From Thauera sp. (GTDB lineage Bacteria; Pseudomonadota; Gammaproteobacteria; Burkholderiales; Rhodocyclaceae): a stretch of 64,000 nucleotides of DNA. The stretch's first letter is position 1; every line of letters begins with the position of its first letter. The notes under the pieces are model-generated. The model was not told the origin of the DNA, searched no databases, and saw nothing but the letters and a program-made list of their open reading frames with translations. Shown here piece by piece: positions 29,734-38,980 of the stretch. The position numbers and the translations under genes are program-made. The stretch covers positions 372,001 to 436,000 of the forward strand of contig JAFLDS010000002.1 of the NCBI GenBank assembly GCA_017302295.1, read 5' to 3'.

Positions 29734-30060
29734 ATGAGCGAGCATATTCATTATGTGACTGACGGCAACTTCGAATCCGAAGTGCTGCAGTCCCAGACCC
29801 CGGTGCTGGTCGATTACTGGGCCGAATGGTGCGGTCCGTGCAAGATGATCGCCCCGATTCTCGACGATGTTGCGAAGGACTATGCTGGCAAGCTGAAGGT
29901 TGCCAAGCTCAACATCGACGAAAATCAGGAAACGCCTGCCAAATACGGCATTCGCGGAATCCCTACGCTGATGCTGTTCAAGGGTGGCAACGTCGAGGCG
30001 ACCAAAGTGGGCGCCCTTTCCAAATCTCAACTGACCACCTTCATTGACAGCAACATCTAA
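29734..30060 (+). CDS. trxA: Thioredoxin 1
   Basis: Encodes 108 residues from the ATG at 29734 ([18 protein letters not shown]), with GAGGA just upstream. The redox motif [13 protein letters not shown] and the cis-Pro segment [15 protein letters not shown] are intact. It is the general cytoplasmic disulfide reductant. It lies directly upstream of rho, an arrangement conserved from E. coli onward, and overlaps the proposed rho start by 17 bases. Confidence 0.97.
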   Translation: MSEHIHYVTDGNFESEVLQSQTPVLVDYWAEWCGPCKMIAPILDDVAKDYAGKLKVAKLNIDENQETPAKYGIRGIPTLMLFKGGNVEATKVGALSKSQLTTFIDSNI

Positions 30061-31495
30061 GCCGGACGCTCCGGCCCGTTCTCGCGGTCCTTCGCGCGCC
30101 CGTCGCCGCGGGCCCCGTAACCGCGACGGTAATTCCCCCCAGAACGCCCTTCCCGACAACGAGTTGCTCGACATCGACGCTTCGCTCGAAGAAGGCTCTT
30201 CCTCGTCCGCCGAATCGACGGCCGCCGCTGCGCTGCATCTGTCGGAGCTGAAAGCGCTCCACGTCAGCGAGCTGCTCGAGATGGCCGTCACGAACGACGT
30301 CGAGGGCGCGAACCGACTGCGCAAGCAGGAACTCGTGTTCGCCCTGCTCAAGAACCGAGCAAAGAAGGGCGAGCCGATCTACGGCGATGGCGCGCTCGAA
30401 GTACTTCCCGACGGCTTCGGCTTCTTACGCTCGCCAGACACGTCCTACCTGGCGGGAACGGACGATATTTACGTCTCGCCCTCGCAGATCAGGCGCTTCA
30501 ACCTGCGCACCGGCGACACGATCGAGGGCGAGATTCGCACGCCGAAGGACGGTGAGCGCTACTTCGCGCTGGTCAAGCTCGACAAGATCAACGGCCGACC
30601 GCCCGAGGAGTGCAAGCGCAAGATCCTGTTCGAAAACCTCACGCCGCTGCATCCGCAGGAGTGCCTGAAACTCGAACGCGACACCCGGGGCGAGGAAAAC
30701 ATCACCAGTCGCGTCATCGACATGATCGCGCCGATCGGAAAGGGCCAGCGCGGCCTGCTCGTCGCACCGCCCAAGAGCGGCAAGACGGTAATGCTGCAGC
30801 ACATCGCGCACTCGATCACGGCCAATCATCCCGACGTGGCGCTGATCGTGCTGCTGATCGACGAACGCCCGGAAGAAGTGACCGAGATGCAGCGCTCGGT
30901 GAAGGGCGAGGTCGTGGCCTCTACCTTCGACGAGCCCGCCTCTCGCCACGTCCAGGTCGCCGAGATGGTGATCGAGAAGGCCAAGCGCCTGACCGAGCAC
31001 AAGCGCGACGTCGTGATCCTGCTCGACTCCCTGACGCGCCTGGCGCGCGCCTACAACACCGTGGTGCCGGCCTCCGGCAAGGTGTTGACGGGCGGCGTCG
31101 ATGCCAACGCCCTGCAGAAGCCCAAGCGCTTCTTCGGCGCGGCGCGCAATATCGAGGAAGGCGGCTCGCTCACGATCATCGCCACCGCGCTGATCGACAC
31201 CGGCAGCCGGATGGACGACGTCATCTACGAGGAGTTCAAGGGCACCGGCAACATGGAACTCCACCTCGACCGGCGCATGGCGGAAAAGCGCGTCTATCCC
31301 GCAATCAACGTCAACCGCTCCGGCACCCGCCGCGAAGAGATGCTGCTCAAGCCCGACGTGCTGCAGAAGGTGTGGATCCTGCGCAAGTTGCTTTACGGTA
31401 TGGACGACATCGATGCGATGGAGTTCCTGCTCGACAAGATCAAGGCTACCAAGAGCAACGCCGAATTTTTCGACGCGATGCGCTCCGGCCGCTGA
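30044..31495 (+). CDS. rho: Transcription termination factor Rho with N-terminal extension
   Basis: The core matches Rho: [18 protein letters not shown] (N-terminal domain), [14 protein letters not shown] (RNA-binding cold-shock fold), the P-loop [25 protein letters not shown] and [23 protein letters not shown]. The frame opens at a TTG within the end of trxA, giving 483 residues against the usual 418-420. The extra 63 or so residues are Arg/Ser/Pro-rich then Glu/Ser-rich. The residue aligned to the usual Met start is Leu (CTG), so no normal start exists there. A hairpin terminator follows the gene. Confidence 0.95.
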   Translation: MTATSKPDAPARSRGPSRARRRGPRNRDGNSPQNALPDNELLDIDASLEEGSSSSAESTAAAALHLSELKALHVSELLEMAVTNDVEGANRLRKQELVFALLKNRAKKGEPIYGDGALEVLPDGFGFLRSPDTSYLAGTDDIYVSPSQIRRFNLRTGDTIEGEIRTPKDGERYFALVKLDKINGRPPEECKRKILFENLTPLHPQECLKLERDTRGEENITSRVIDMIAPIGKGQRGLLVAPPKSGKTVMLQHIAHSITANHPDVALIVLLIDERPEEVTEMQRSVKGEVVASTFDEPASRHVQVAEMVIEKAKRLTEHKRDVVILLDSLTRLARAYNTVVPASGKVLTGGVDANALQKPKRFFGAARNIEEGGSLTIIATALIDTGSRMDDVIYEEFKGTGNMELHLDRRMAEKRVYPAINVNRSGTRREEMLLKPDVLQKVWILRKLLYGMDDIDAMEFLLDKIKATKSNAEFFDAMRSGR

Positions 31496-31508
31496 CCTGG
31501 CACACCAC

Positions 31509-31539
31509 AAAAAAGCCACCGCATCGCGGTGGCTTTTTT
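31509..31539. terminator. Bidirectional Rho-independent terminator between rho and hbd
   Basis: GCCACCGC, loop ATC, GCGGTGGC, flanked by an A tract on the left and a T tract on the right. It can serve both rho (plus) and the convergent dehydrogenase gene (minus). Confidence 0.92.
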
Positions 31540-31579
31540 ATTTGCTGGTGCGCACGGCGGCCGTGAGCCCCCGTACGCC

Positions 31580-32434
31580 TTACTTGGCGTAGGAGAAGAA
31601 CCCCCTGCCTGTCTTGCGGCCGAGATAGCCGGCCTCCACCATTTCCACCAGCAGCGGCGCCGGGCGGTACTTGGGATCCTTCGTCCCTTCGTAGAGCACC
31701 TGCATCACCGCCAATTCGACGTCGAGCCCAATAAGGTCGCAAAGCGCCAGCGGACCGATCGGGTGGTTGCAACCCAGCTTCATCGCCTCGTCGATTTCCT
31801 CGGGTTTCGCCAGCCCCTCGGACAGGGTGAAGATCGCCTCGTTGATCATCGGGCACAGCATGCGATTAACGACGAAGCCCGGGCTGTTCTTCACCTTCAC
31901 TGGCGTCTTACCGATCGACTTCGCGAGACTTTCGACTGCAGCAAAGGTCCCCGCGGAAGTCTGCAGACCGCAGATCACTTCGACCAGCGCCATCATCGGC
32001 ACCGGATTGAAGAAGTGCATGCCGATGACCTGCTCCGGACGCTTCGTGCCAGCCGCAAGGAGCGTGATGGAAATCGACGAGGTGTTGCTGGCGATGATTG
32101 CGTCCGGCGCCAGAATGGCATCCAGATCGGCGAATACTTTCAGCTTGAGATTCACATTCTCGCTGGCGGCCTCGATCACCAGCCCGCAATCGGCCAGCCC
32201 CTCGAGCGAAGTCACCGTGGTGATGCGACCGACGGTTGCGAGTTTCTCCGCTTCCGTCATCTTCTCCTTCTTGATCAGGCGATCCAGGCTGCCGACGATG
32301 GTAGCCAGACCGCGCGCAACCTGCGCCTCGCCGATATCCATCATCACCACACTGAGGCCCGCAACCGCGCAGGCCTGGGCAATGCCGCTACCCATCGTAC
32401 CCGCGCCAACGATCCCGACTTTCTTGATTTCCAT
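31580..32434 (-). CDS. 3-hydroxybutyryl-CoA dehydrogenase
   Basis: Encodes 284 residues. The NAD-binding loop is VGIVGAGTMGSGIAQ at the N-terminus, and GMHFFNPVPMMALVEVI carries the catalytic His of the HCDH family. DLIGLDVELAVMQVLYEG lies in the C-terminal dimerisation domain. It oxidises 3-hydroxyacyl-CoA with NAD; the single-domain length fits Hbd, PaaH or related short-chain enzymes. It stands alone between two convergent terminators, so pathway context does not settle the name. Confidence 0.9.
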   Translation of the reverse strand: MEIKKVGIVGAGTMGSGIAQACAVAGLSVVMMDIGEAQVARGLATIVGSLDRLIKKEKMTEAEKLATVGRITTVTSLEGLADCGLVIEAASENVNLKLKVFADLDAILAPDAIIASNTSSISITLLAAGTKRPEQVIGMHFFNPVPMMALVEVICGLQTSAGTFAAVESLAKSIGKTPVKVKNSPGFVVNRMLCPMINEAIFTLSEGLAKPEEIDEAMKLGCNHPIGPLALCDLIGLDVELAVMQVLYEGTKDPKYRPAPLLVEMVEAGYLGRKTGRGFFSYAK

Positions 32435-32572
32435 TGTTCGTCACCTCTGCACGTCGCTAAGACCCCTCAGCCGCACGTCGAACTCAAGGTGCTCGCGCGA
32501 CGACACAGGGGAAAACGGACACGAACTCTAGCCGATCGTCCAAGGGGTCGCCAGCATAGAATGTCGCGGCAA

Positions 32573-32601
32573 GAAAAAAGGGAGCCTTTCGGCTCCCTTT
32601 T
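32573..32601 (-). terminator. Terminator of the tRNA operon
   Basis: Minus-strand GGGAGCC, loop GAAA, GGCTCCC, then TTTTTTC. It lies 7 bases after the last tRNA. Confidence 0.9.
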
Positions 32602-32607
32602 CAAAGA

Positions 32608-32684
32608 TGGCGGAGTGGACGGGACTCGAACCCGCGACCCCCGGCGTGACAGGCCGGTATTCTAACCGACTGAACTACCACTCC
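32608..32684 (-). tRNA. tRNA-Asp (GTC), copy 2 in transcription order
   Basis: A 77-base cloverleaf with acceptor GGAGTGG/CCACTCC, discriminator G, encoded CCA, T loop GGTTCGAGTCC and anticodon GTC in CCTGTCACG. Identical to the copy at 33008-33084. Confidence 0.97.
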
Positions 32685-32747
32685 GCACTGATCGTGCCCT
32701 TCGCTTTCGCGTCAGGCGCGAACCGGCTTCAGCCGGCCCGCTTGATT

Positions 32748-32823
32748 TGGCGTCCCCACGGGGATTCGAACCCCGGTTATCGCCGTGAAAGGGCGGTGTC
32801 CTAGGCCTCTAGACGATGGGGAC
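32748..32823 (-). tRNA. tRNA-Glu (TTC), copy 2 in transcription order
   Basis: A 76-base tRNA with acceptor GTCCCCA/TGGGGAC, anticodon TTC in CCTTTCACG and encoded CCA. Identical to the copy at 33148-33223. Confidence 0.97.
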
Positions 32824-32846
32824 TACATACTTCGACTACATTCGTT

Positions 32847-32922
<76 letters not shown>

Positions 32923-33007
32923 AACGAGTCGGCGATTATAGCTTCTGTTCAAGCTCACCGCAACACCCGGATCAACCGGCTTGCAGGGCAATCACCCTGC
33001 ATGAAAC

Positions 33008-33084
33008 TGGCGGAGTGGACGGGACTCGAACCCGCGACCCCCGGCGTGACAGGCCGGTATTCTAACCGACTGAACTACCACTCC
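33008..33084 (-). tRNA. tRNA-Asp (GTC), copy 1 in transcription order
   Basis: Same 77-base sequence as the tRNA at 32608-32684, with anticodon GTC and encoded CCA. It is the third gene of the six-gene tRNA operon. Confidence 0.97.
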
Positions 33085-33147
33085 GCACTGACCTGCACCG
33101 GCTTTCGCCGGCATCGCCTCGCAGCCATCGGCTACGACGCTTGAAAC

Positions 33148-33223
33148 TGGCGTCCCCACGGGGATTCGAACCCCGGTTATCGCCGTGAAAGGGCGGTGTC
33201 CTAGGCCTCTAGACGATGGGGAC
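33148..33223 (-). tRNA. tRNA-Glu (TTC), copy 1 in transcription order
   Basis: Same 76-base sequence as the tRNA at 32748-32823, with anticodon TTC and encoded CCA. Confidence 0.97.
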
Positions 33224-33245
33224 AGCATACTGCAATCTCTTTCTT

Positions 33246-33321
<76 letters not shown>

Positions 33322-33339
33322 GACATCGAAAGAGCGCGC

Positions 33340-33368
33340 ATTGTAGGCCCTGGGTTTGGCCCTGTAAA
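33340..33368 (-). promoter_or_regulatory. Sigma-70 promoter of the tRNA operon
   Basis: Minus-strand TTTACA, exactly 17 bases, then TACAAT; five of six matches in each box. It lies 18 bases upstream of the first tRNA. Confidence 0.85.
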
Positions 33369-33402
33369 CATCTTTCGCAAAAATTCTTCGTAATGCGGCT
33401 AC

Positions 33403-34815
33403 TCAGAGGCCAAGCACCTTGCCCGGGTTCATGAGCCCGCGCGGGTCGATGGCCCGCTTCACCGCCAGCATCAGGTCCAGTTCGACGCTGGACTTGTAAC
33501 GGCGGATCTCGTCGCGCTTGAGCTGGCCGAGCCCGTGCTCTGCCGAGATCGAACCGCCTAGGTCAGCCACGAGGTCATGCACGACGCGGTTGGCTTTCTC
33601 GCTCTCGGCAATGAAGTCGCGATTCACCTGCGCGCCCGCGTGAGACAGGTTGTAGTGCAGATTGCCGTCACCGATATGCCCGAACACGACGATGCGCAAC
33701 TCCGGCCAGACCGCCCGCAACAAGACATCCGCGCGCTCGAGGAACGCGGGAATCCTGCTCACGGGAATGGAGATGTCGTGCTTGATGCTGACGCCTTCGA
33801 TGCGCTGCGCCTCGGAGATGCTCTCGCGCAACAGCCAGAGCGATTGAGCCTGCGCAAGACTCCCGGCGATCACCGCGTCGGTCACCAGCCCTTCCGCACC
33901 GGCAGCGGCAAGCGCCTCCTCGAAGGCTTCCCGAAGCGCCGACCCGTCCCGCGCGTCGGCCACTTCCGCCAGCACCGACCAAGCGGCCGTTCCGACAGCG
34001 GGCGCACGTGCGCCGGGGATATGGCGCAGAACGAGCGTAAGCGCCTCGTGCCCGATGATCTCGAACGCAGTCACCCGATCGCCGCACGCGCTGCGCAAAC
34101 GGCCCAGTAACGCGACTGCCGCCGCGGGACCGGGCACCGTCAGCCATGCGACTTCACGGCAGCGCAGGGCTGGGAACAGTTTCAGGACCGCCGCGGTGAT
34201 GACGCCGAGCGTTCCCTCCGCACCGATGAAGAGCTGCTTGAGGTCGTAGCCGGTGTTGTCCTTGCGCAGCGCACGCAGCCCGTCCCAGACACGACCGTCG
34301 GGCAGGACGGCCTCGATTCCGAGCACCAGCTCGCGCGTATTGCCGTAACGAAGAACCTGGACGCCACCCGCGTTGGTCGACAGATTGCCACCGACCTGGC
34401 AACTCCCCTCCGACGCGAGCGACAGGGGGAAGAGGCGATCGACGGACTCTGCAGCGGTCTGCACGGCCGCCAGCGTGCAGCCGGCCTCGACACATAGCGT
34501 ATTGTTCAGTGGATCGATCGCCCGCACGCGATTCAGCCGGGACAGGCTGATCACGACGGCGCGGCCATCCGGAAGCGGCGTGGCACCGCCACACAGCCCC
34601 GTGTTGCCCCCCTGGGGCACGATGGGCACACCCGCTTGGGCACACAGTCGCACCGCGGCGGCCACCCCTGGCGTATCGCGCGGGCACACGATAGCGCGCG
34701 CGGAGCCCTGATAGCGCCCCCGCCAGTCGCGCAGGTATGGCGCCATGTCATCGGGCGCGGTGATCAGCGCCTCCGCGCCAAGCGCGTCGGCCAGACCTTG
34801 AAGAAAGGAACCCAT
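33403..34815 (-). CDS. FAD-linked oxidase, GlcD/D-lactate dehydrogenase type
   Basis: Encodes 470 residues from the ATG at 34815 (MGSFLQGLADALGAEAL), with AGGAG 6 bases upstream; the ATG at 34830 lacks such a site. The PCMH-type FAD domain is seen in VPIVPQGGNTGLCGGATP and GSCQVGGNLSTNAGGVQVLRYG. The C-terminal FAD-oxidase domain has FGHIGDGNLHYNL and SAEHGLGQLKRDEI. The family oxidises 2-hydroxy acids (glycolate, D-lactate, D-2-hydroxyglutarate); the substrate is unresolved and no GlcE/GlcF partner is next to it. Confidence 0.88.
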   Translation of the reverse strand: MGSFLQGLADALGAEALITAPDDMAPYLRDWRGRYQGSARAIVCPRDTPGVAAAVRLCAQAGVPIVPQGGNTGLCGGATPLPDGRAVVISLSRLNRVRAIDPLNNTLCVEAGCTLAAVQTAAESVDRLFPLSLASEGSCQVGGNLSTNAGGVQVLRYGNTRELVLGIEAVLPDGRVWDGLRALRKDNTGYDLKQLFIGAEGTLGVITAAVLKLFPALRCREVAWLTVPGPAAAVALLGRLRSACGDRVTAFEIIGHEALTLVLRHIPGARAPAVGTAAWSVLAEVADARDGSALREAFEEALAAAGAEGLVTDAVIAGSLAQAQSLWLLRESISEAQRIEGVSIKHDISIPVSRIPAFLERADVLLRAVWPELRIVVFGHIGDGNLHYNLSHAGAQVNRDFIAESEKANRVVHDLVADLGGSISAEHGLGQLKRDEIRRYKSSVELDLMLAVKRAIDPRGLMNPGKVLGL

Positions 34816-34878
34816 CCCGCTCTCCTGCATTCACATGCTGCCCGCTGCGTTCCAACCCCACCGGCCCGCAGCCTGACC

Positions 34879-35847
34879 CTATGCGGACCGCCCCGCCGCC
34901 TGTTCGACAACATAACGCAGCGTCGGACGCGCACGCGCCACCGCTGCCTCCCCTTCGGCGATCGCCTCATCGGCACGGTGGTAGTCCATCAGACCCAGTT
35001 GTCCCACGCGCGGCGCGATCAGTACGTCGGCCGGCTCGCCGGCGAGCCGGCTGCGCGCGATGCGGATCTGCATGATGTTGATCGACGAACTGAGCACGGT
35101 AACGAGCGAGGGCAGATTGTCGGAGGCACTCTGCTCGGGCGCATTACCATTGGCGAATCCGAAACGCGCCAGCAGCCGATCGCTCCAGCCGGCCTCCGTC
35201 TCGTCCGCGGGCACTGGCGCGGCCGCGGTGCGCCTCCAGGCGCGGCCTACCATGTCCGATCCGAGATCGACGGCAATGACGATGTCCGCACCCATGGCAC
35301 GACAGAGCGACACCGGCACTGGATTCACCAGACCTCCATCGACCAGCAGGCGGCCGCCGTGCATAACCGGAGTCAGCAGGCCCGGCAGGGCGATCGACGC
35401 CCGCACCGCCTGCGAGACACTGCCCTCATGCAGCCAGATCTCGCGACCGGATTCGAGCTCGGTGGCCACGCAGGCGAAGCGCGTCTGCAGTTCGGCGAAA
35501 TCGCGATCGACGAAGTTGCGTTCGAAGAACTGGATCAAGCGCTCGCCTTTGATCAGGCCGCCGCGCAGGGATACGTCGAGCAGGGACACGACATCCTGCC
35601 ACTTCAGCGACTCCGCCCATTGCCTGAGCTTCTCGAGGTCGCCCGACGCCGCTGCCGCACCCACAAAGGCGCCGATCGAACAACCACAGAGGATATCGGG
35701 AACGATCCCTTCGGCGGCAAGCGCGCGCAGCACGCCCAGGTGCGCCCAACCACGAGCGGCGCCGCTGCCCAGCGCAAGGCCGATCACCGGGCCGCCGCCG
35801 CACGCAGCGGCGCTCGGTATCACCAGCTGCGGACGAACGTCGGCCAC
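34879..35847 (-). CDS. Patatin-like phospholipase (RssA-like)
   Basis: Encodes 322 residues. The Gly-rich oxyanion region is GLALGSGAARGWAHLGVL, the nucleophile elbow DILCGCSIGAFVGAA (GxSxG), and the catalytic Asp is in LLVDGGLVNPVP (DGG). A Ser-Asp dyad lipid hydrolase of the bacterial patatin family is well supported. No signal peptide is obvious. It lies between rimO and the FAD oxidase on the same strand; function in this organism is unknown. Confidence 0.9.
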   Translation of the reverse strand: MADVRPQLVIPSAAACGGGPVIGLALGSGAARGWAHLGVLRALAAEGIVPDILCGCSIGAFVGAAAASGDLEKLRQWAESLKWQDVVSLLDVSLRGGLIKGERLIQFFERNFVDRDFAELQTRFACVATELESGREIWLHEGSVSQAVRASIALPGLLTPVMHGGRLLVDGGLVNPVPVSLCRAMGADIVIAVDLGSDMVGRAWRRTAAAPVPADETEAGWSDRLLARFGFANGNAPEQSASDNLPSLVTVLSSSINIMQIRIARSRLAGEPADVLIAPRVGQLGLMDYHRADEAIAEGEAAVARARPTLRYVVEQAAGRSA

Positions 35848-35886
35848 GACCGCAACCTCGCTTCATGCCGGCGGCAGCCGGCCGAA

Positions 35887-37218
35887 TCAGCCCACGCGTT
35901 CGGCGTAGAGATCGTGCACATCGCAATCGGTGATGCGTACATGCACAAAGTCTCCCGGCTCAAGATCGTCACCGTCGGGGATGATGACCAGACCATCGAT
36001 CTCGGGCGCATCCCCACTCGAACGGGCGATGGCTCCGTCCTCGTCCACCTCATCGACGAGCACCGTCATCTCGCGCCCGATCTTGGCCTCGAGGCGCTGC
36101 GTGGAGATGTCCTCCTGGAACTCCATCAGGCGGGCGCGTCGCTCCTCGCGAACCTCGTCAGGCACCGCATCGGGCAGTTCGTTTGCCGCCGCGCCTTCCA
36201 CCGGCGAATAGGCGAAGGCGCCGACGCGGTCGAGCTGCGCCTCCTCGAGGAAGCGCAGCAGCTGCTCGAAATCTTCGTCGGTCTCGCCCGGAAAACCGGT
36301 GATGAAGGTCGAGCGTATCGTCAGTTCCGGGCAGATGCTGCGCCACTTGCGCACGCGCTCGAGTACGTTCTCGGCGTTGGCCGGGCGCTTCATCGCCTTC
36401 AGGATGCGCGGGCTGGCGTGCTGGAAGGGCACGTCCAGGTAAGGCAGGATCTTGCCTTCGGCCATCAACGGAATCAGGTCGTCGACGCTTGGGTAGGGAT
36501 AGACGTAGTGCAGCCTGATCCAGATGCCCAGTTCGCCCAGCGCCTGCGCGAGTTCGAGCAGCCGCGTCTTCACCGGCCGGCCGCCCCAGAAACCGGTACG
36601 GTACTTGACGTCAACGCCATACGCCGAAGTGTCCTGGGAAATCACCAGGATCTCCTTCACACCGGAGTCGGCAAGCGCCTCCGCCTCGCGCATCACTTCA
36701 TGGATCGGTCGGCTGACAAGATCGCCGCGCATCGACGGGATGATGCAGAAAGTGCAACGGTGGTTGCATCCCTCGGAAATCTTCAGGTAGGCGTAATGCT
36801 GGGGCGTGAGGCGGATGCCCTGTGGCGGGACCAGGTCGGTGAATGGATCGTGCGGCTTGGGCAGATGTTTGTGCACGGCATGCATCACCTCTTCCGTCGC
36901 ATGCGGCCCCGTCACCGCCAGCACCTGGGGATGGGTCGCCAGCACCACGTCGTCCTTCGCGCCGAGGCAGCCGGTGACGATCACCTTGCCGTTCTCGGCC
37001 AGCGCCTCGCCGATCGCATCGAGTGATTCCTCGACCGCGGCGTCGATGAATCCGCAGGTGTTCACCACCACGAGGTCGGCATCGTCGTAGCTACCCGAAA
37101 TCACATACCCCTCGGCGCGCAAGCGGGTCAGGATGTGTTCGGAGTCGACGGTCGCCTTGGGGCAGCCGAGGGAAACGAAGCCGACGCGCGGCAGGTCCGA
37201 GGATTTCTGGATGATCAT
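35887..37218 (-). CDS. rimO: Ribosomal protein S12 methylthiotransferase RimO
   Basis: Radical SAM enzyme of 443 residues that adds a methylthio group to Asp88 of S12. The N-terminal MTTase domain starts [16 protein letters not shown], with further cluster Cys in [10 protein letters not shown] and VTGCLGAK. The radical SAM motif is [20 protein letters not shown]-terminal TRAM domain ends in [18 protein letters not shown]. These features fit RimO rather than MiaB. Confidence 0.95.
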   Translation of the reverse strand: MIIQKSSDLPRVGFVSLGCPKATVDSEHILTRLRAEGYVISGSYDDADLVVVNTCGFIDAAVEESLDAIGEALAENGKVIVTGCLGAKDDVVLATHPQVLAVTGPHATEEVMHAVHKHLPKPHDPFTDLVPPQGIRLTPQHYAYLKISEGCNHRCTFCIIPSMRGDLVSRPIHEVMREAEALADSGVKEILVISQDTSAYGVDVKYRTGFWGGRPVKTRLLELAQALGELGIWIRLHYVYPYPSVDDLIPLMAEGKILPYLDVPFQHASPRILKAMKRPANAENVLERVRKWRSICPELTIRSTFITGFPGETDEDFEQLLRFLEEAQLDRVGAFAYSPVEGAAANELPDAVPDEVREERRARLMEFQEDISTQRLEAKIGREMTVLVDEVDEDGAIARSSGDAPEIDGLVIIPDGDDLEPGDFVHVRITDCDVHDLYAERVG

Positions 37219-37285
37219 GCTGGAATAGGCCTGTCGGGGTCGGCTGCAAGGGAAGCCCGAGGCCTCCCGTGTAACTCACTGGCGC

Positions 37286-37888
37286 TTATTTTTCGACACT
37301 CGACCGCGTGCCGGAGGCCGAATTGCCGGACTGCTCCTCGGGCTCGGCAGTCTTGCCGTAGGAGGGGAACTGGAATCCTGAAAACATGTTGCGCGTCTGG
37401 CTCTCGAGCTGCTCCTGCATCTGCTGGAACATCTTCTTCGACTGCTCAACATAGGCGCCCATCATGCTCTGCAGCGCCGGCCCCTGGAAGTTGAGGAACT
37501 GCGCCCACAGGTCCTGCCCGACCGGGCTGTTGTCGCCGTAAATCGCGCGCGCCTGCTCCTGGAGCTTGGCCTGCATGTCGGTAAAGGCCTTGATGTTGCT
37601 CTCGAGATACTTGCCCATCATGCCCTGCATGGCATTGCCATAGAACCGGATCATGTGCGCGAGAAGATCACTGGTGAACATCGGCGCCCCACCCGCCTCC
37701 TCTTCCAGAATGATCTGCAAGAGAATGCTGCGCGTGAGATCGTCGCCCGACTTGGCGTCCACGACCTGGAACTCATCGTGATTGAGGACCAGTTCCTTGA
37801 CATCGGTCAGGGTGATGTAGGAACTCGTCCGCGTGTCATAGAGGCGGCGATTCGGATACTTCTTGATCAGGCGCGACTGTTCAGCCAT
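37286..37888 (-). CDS. phaR: Polyhydroxyalkanoate synthesis repressor PhaR
   Basis: Encodes 200 residues. The N-terminal DNA-binding domain is typical (RLIKKYPNRRLYDTRTSSYITL), followed by the PHB-binding accumulation regulator segments (DDLTRSILLQIILEEE and PMFTSDLLAHMIRFYGNAMQ). The C-terminus is Gln/Met-rich and helical (QSKKMFQQMQEQLESQ). PhaR represses phasin and its own gene until it is titrated by PHB granules. It lies just downstream of the reductase genes and has its own -10 element. Confidence 0.94.
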   Translation of the reverse strand: MAEQSRLIKKYPNRRLYDTRTSSYITLTDVKELVLNHDEFQVVDAKSGDDLTRSILLQIILEEEAGGAPMFTSDLLAHMIRFYGNAMQGMMGKYLESNIKAFTDMQAKLQEQARAIYGDNSPVGQDLWAQFLNFQGPALQSMMGAYVEQSKKMFQQMQEQLESQTRNMFSGFQFPSYGKTAEPEEQSGNSASGTRSSVEK

Positions 37889-37938
37889 TTCTCCATCTCC
37901 TCGGCGGCGCTCGCAGTCCGCTCTTGAATTACGTAATC

Positions 37939-37944
37939 ATTATA
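37939..37944 (-). promoter_or_regulatory. Consensus -10 box upstream of phaR
   Basis: Minus-strand TATAAT, 51 bases before the phaR start. No good -35 is visible at the normal distance. Confidence 0.45.
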
Positions 37945-37952
37945 CCGCGCTG

Positions 37953-37983
37953 CGAAAACGAAACCCCGTCTTGCGACGGGGTT
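37953..37983 (-). terminator. Terminator downstream of the first phbB gene
   Basis: Minus-strand AACCCCGTC, loop GCAA, GACGGGGTT, followed by TCGTTTTC. It separates phbB (38013-38753) from phaR. Confidence 0.85.
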
Positions 37984-38012
37984 CGTGATCTAACGCATGA
38001 CGCAATGCGTCA

Positions 38013-38753
38013 TCAGCACATGTGCAGGCCGCCGTTGATATTGATCGTGGCACCGGTGATGTACCCAGCCTTGTCCGAGGCGAGGTAGGCGCACAGGTCT
38101 CCGATCTCGTCCGGACGCCCCAGGCGCTTCATCGGGACAGTGTCGATGATGCTCTGACGGATATCCTCGCGGATCGCCATCACCATGTCGGTACCGATGT
38201 AGCCCGGGGCGATCGCATTGACCGTCACGCCCTTCGTGGCGAGCTCGGCGGCCAACGCCTTGGTGAAGCCCAGCACGCCGGCCTTGGCCGTCGAATAGTT
38301 GGTCTGACCTGCCTGACCTTTGACGCCGTTGACGGACGAGATGTTGATGATGCGACCCCAGCCGCGCTCGGCCATCTTTGCCGAGACGTGATGAGTGACG
38401 TTGAACAGGCTGTTGAGGTTGGTGTTGATCACCGCATCCCACTGACCTTTTTCCATCTTCGGGAAAAACTTGTCGCGCGTGATGCCGGCGTTGTTCACCA
38501 GGACATCGATCTGACCGAGATCGGACTCGATCTTCGCAACCATGGCTGCACAGGATTCATAGCTGGAAACATCGCCTTCTGCGGCGATGAATTGGAACCC
38601 GAGGTCGCGCTGGGCAGCCAGCCAGCCATCCTTGTGCTCGAAACCCGGCAGGCAGTTCGCGACAACCTTGAAGCCGTCCTTTGCCAGCGACTGGCAAATT
38701 GCGGTGCCGAGGCCACCCATGGCGCCGGTGACGAGAGCAATCTTCTGCGACAT
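38013..38753 (-). CDS. phbB: Acetoacetyl-CoA reductase, promoter-proximal to phaR
   Basis: SDR enzyme of 246 residues reducing acetoacetyl-CoA to (R)-3-hydroxybutyryl-CoA for PHB synthesis. It has the cofactor loop TGAMGGLGTAI, NNAGITRD, the catalytic Ser (ISSVNGVKGQAGQTNYS), and Tyr/Lys in NYSTAKAG. The C-terminal GYITGATININGGLHM is typical of PhbB. The segment after beta-2 (NCLPGFEHKDGW) differs from the Asn-Ser-x-Arg found in the NADPH-dependent Ralstonia enzyme. A paralogue lies immediately upstream. Confidence 0.93.
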   Translation of the reverse strand: MSQKIALVTGAMGGLGTAICQSLAKDGFKVVANCLPGFEHKDGWLAAQRDLGFQFIAAEGDVSSYESCAAMVAKIESDLGQIDVLVNNAGITRDKFFPKMEKGQWDAVINTNLNSLFNVTHHVSAKMAERGWGRIINISSVNGVKGQAGQTNYSTAKAGVLGFTKALAAELATKGVTVNAIAPGYIGTDMVMAIREDIRQSIIDTVPMKRLGRPDEIGDLCAYLASDKAGYITGATININGGLHMC

Positions 38754-38866
38754 TATCTGATCCTTCTGGAACGGTTGTTAGCGCCGAAAAAACGCCCCGA
38801 AAACCACACACCCAAGGGGCAATTTCCGACCTCAATGCGGCAGCGCATCAGCTGCAACGCCGAGGC

Positions 38867-38903
38867 ATTATAAACCCTTCCAGCTCAGGATGTTGCATTG
38901 CAA
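38867..38903 (-). promoter_or_regulatory. Candidate promoter and PhaR-type operator upstream of phbB
   Basis: A minus-strand TATAAT lies at 38867-38872. A perfect inverted repeat TTGCA-T-TGCAA lies at 38893-38903, in the -35 region of that promoter. PhaR proteins are known to bind TGCA-rich palindromic sites upstream of PHB genes, so this is a plausible operator; binding is inferred. Confidence 0.4.
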
Positions 38904-38925
38904 AACACAATACTCGAATACCAGT

Positions 38926-38958
38926 AAAAACGGCGCACCCCCGCATGAGGGTGCGCCG
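38926..38958 (-). terminator. Terminator of the phaC-phbB transcript
   Basis: Minus-strand CGGCGCACCC, 8-base loop, GGGTGCGCCG, followed by TTTTT. It lies 23 bases after the upstream phbB paralogue and separates it from the second reductase gene. Confidence 0.88.
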
Positions 38959-38980
38959 CGCGAGCCCGTGCAGGCGCCGG

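Noticed and set aside
34636-37026. A 796-codon open frame on the plus strand
   Set aside because: It lies opposite rimO, the patatin gene and the FAD oxidase and is rich in Arg, His and Asp, as expected for a mirror frame in GC-rich DNA. No family motif is seen.
38780-38835. Extra terminator upstream of phbB (GCCCC/GGGGC with a T tract on the minus strand)
   Set aside because: The stem is only 5 bp with a loop of about 17 bases, too weak to list as a terminator.
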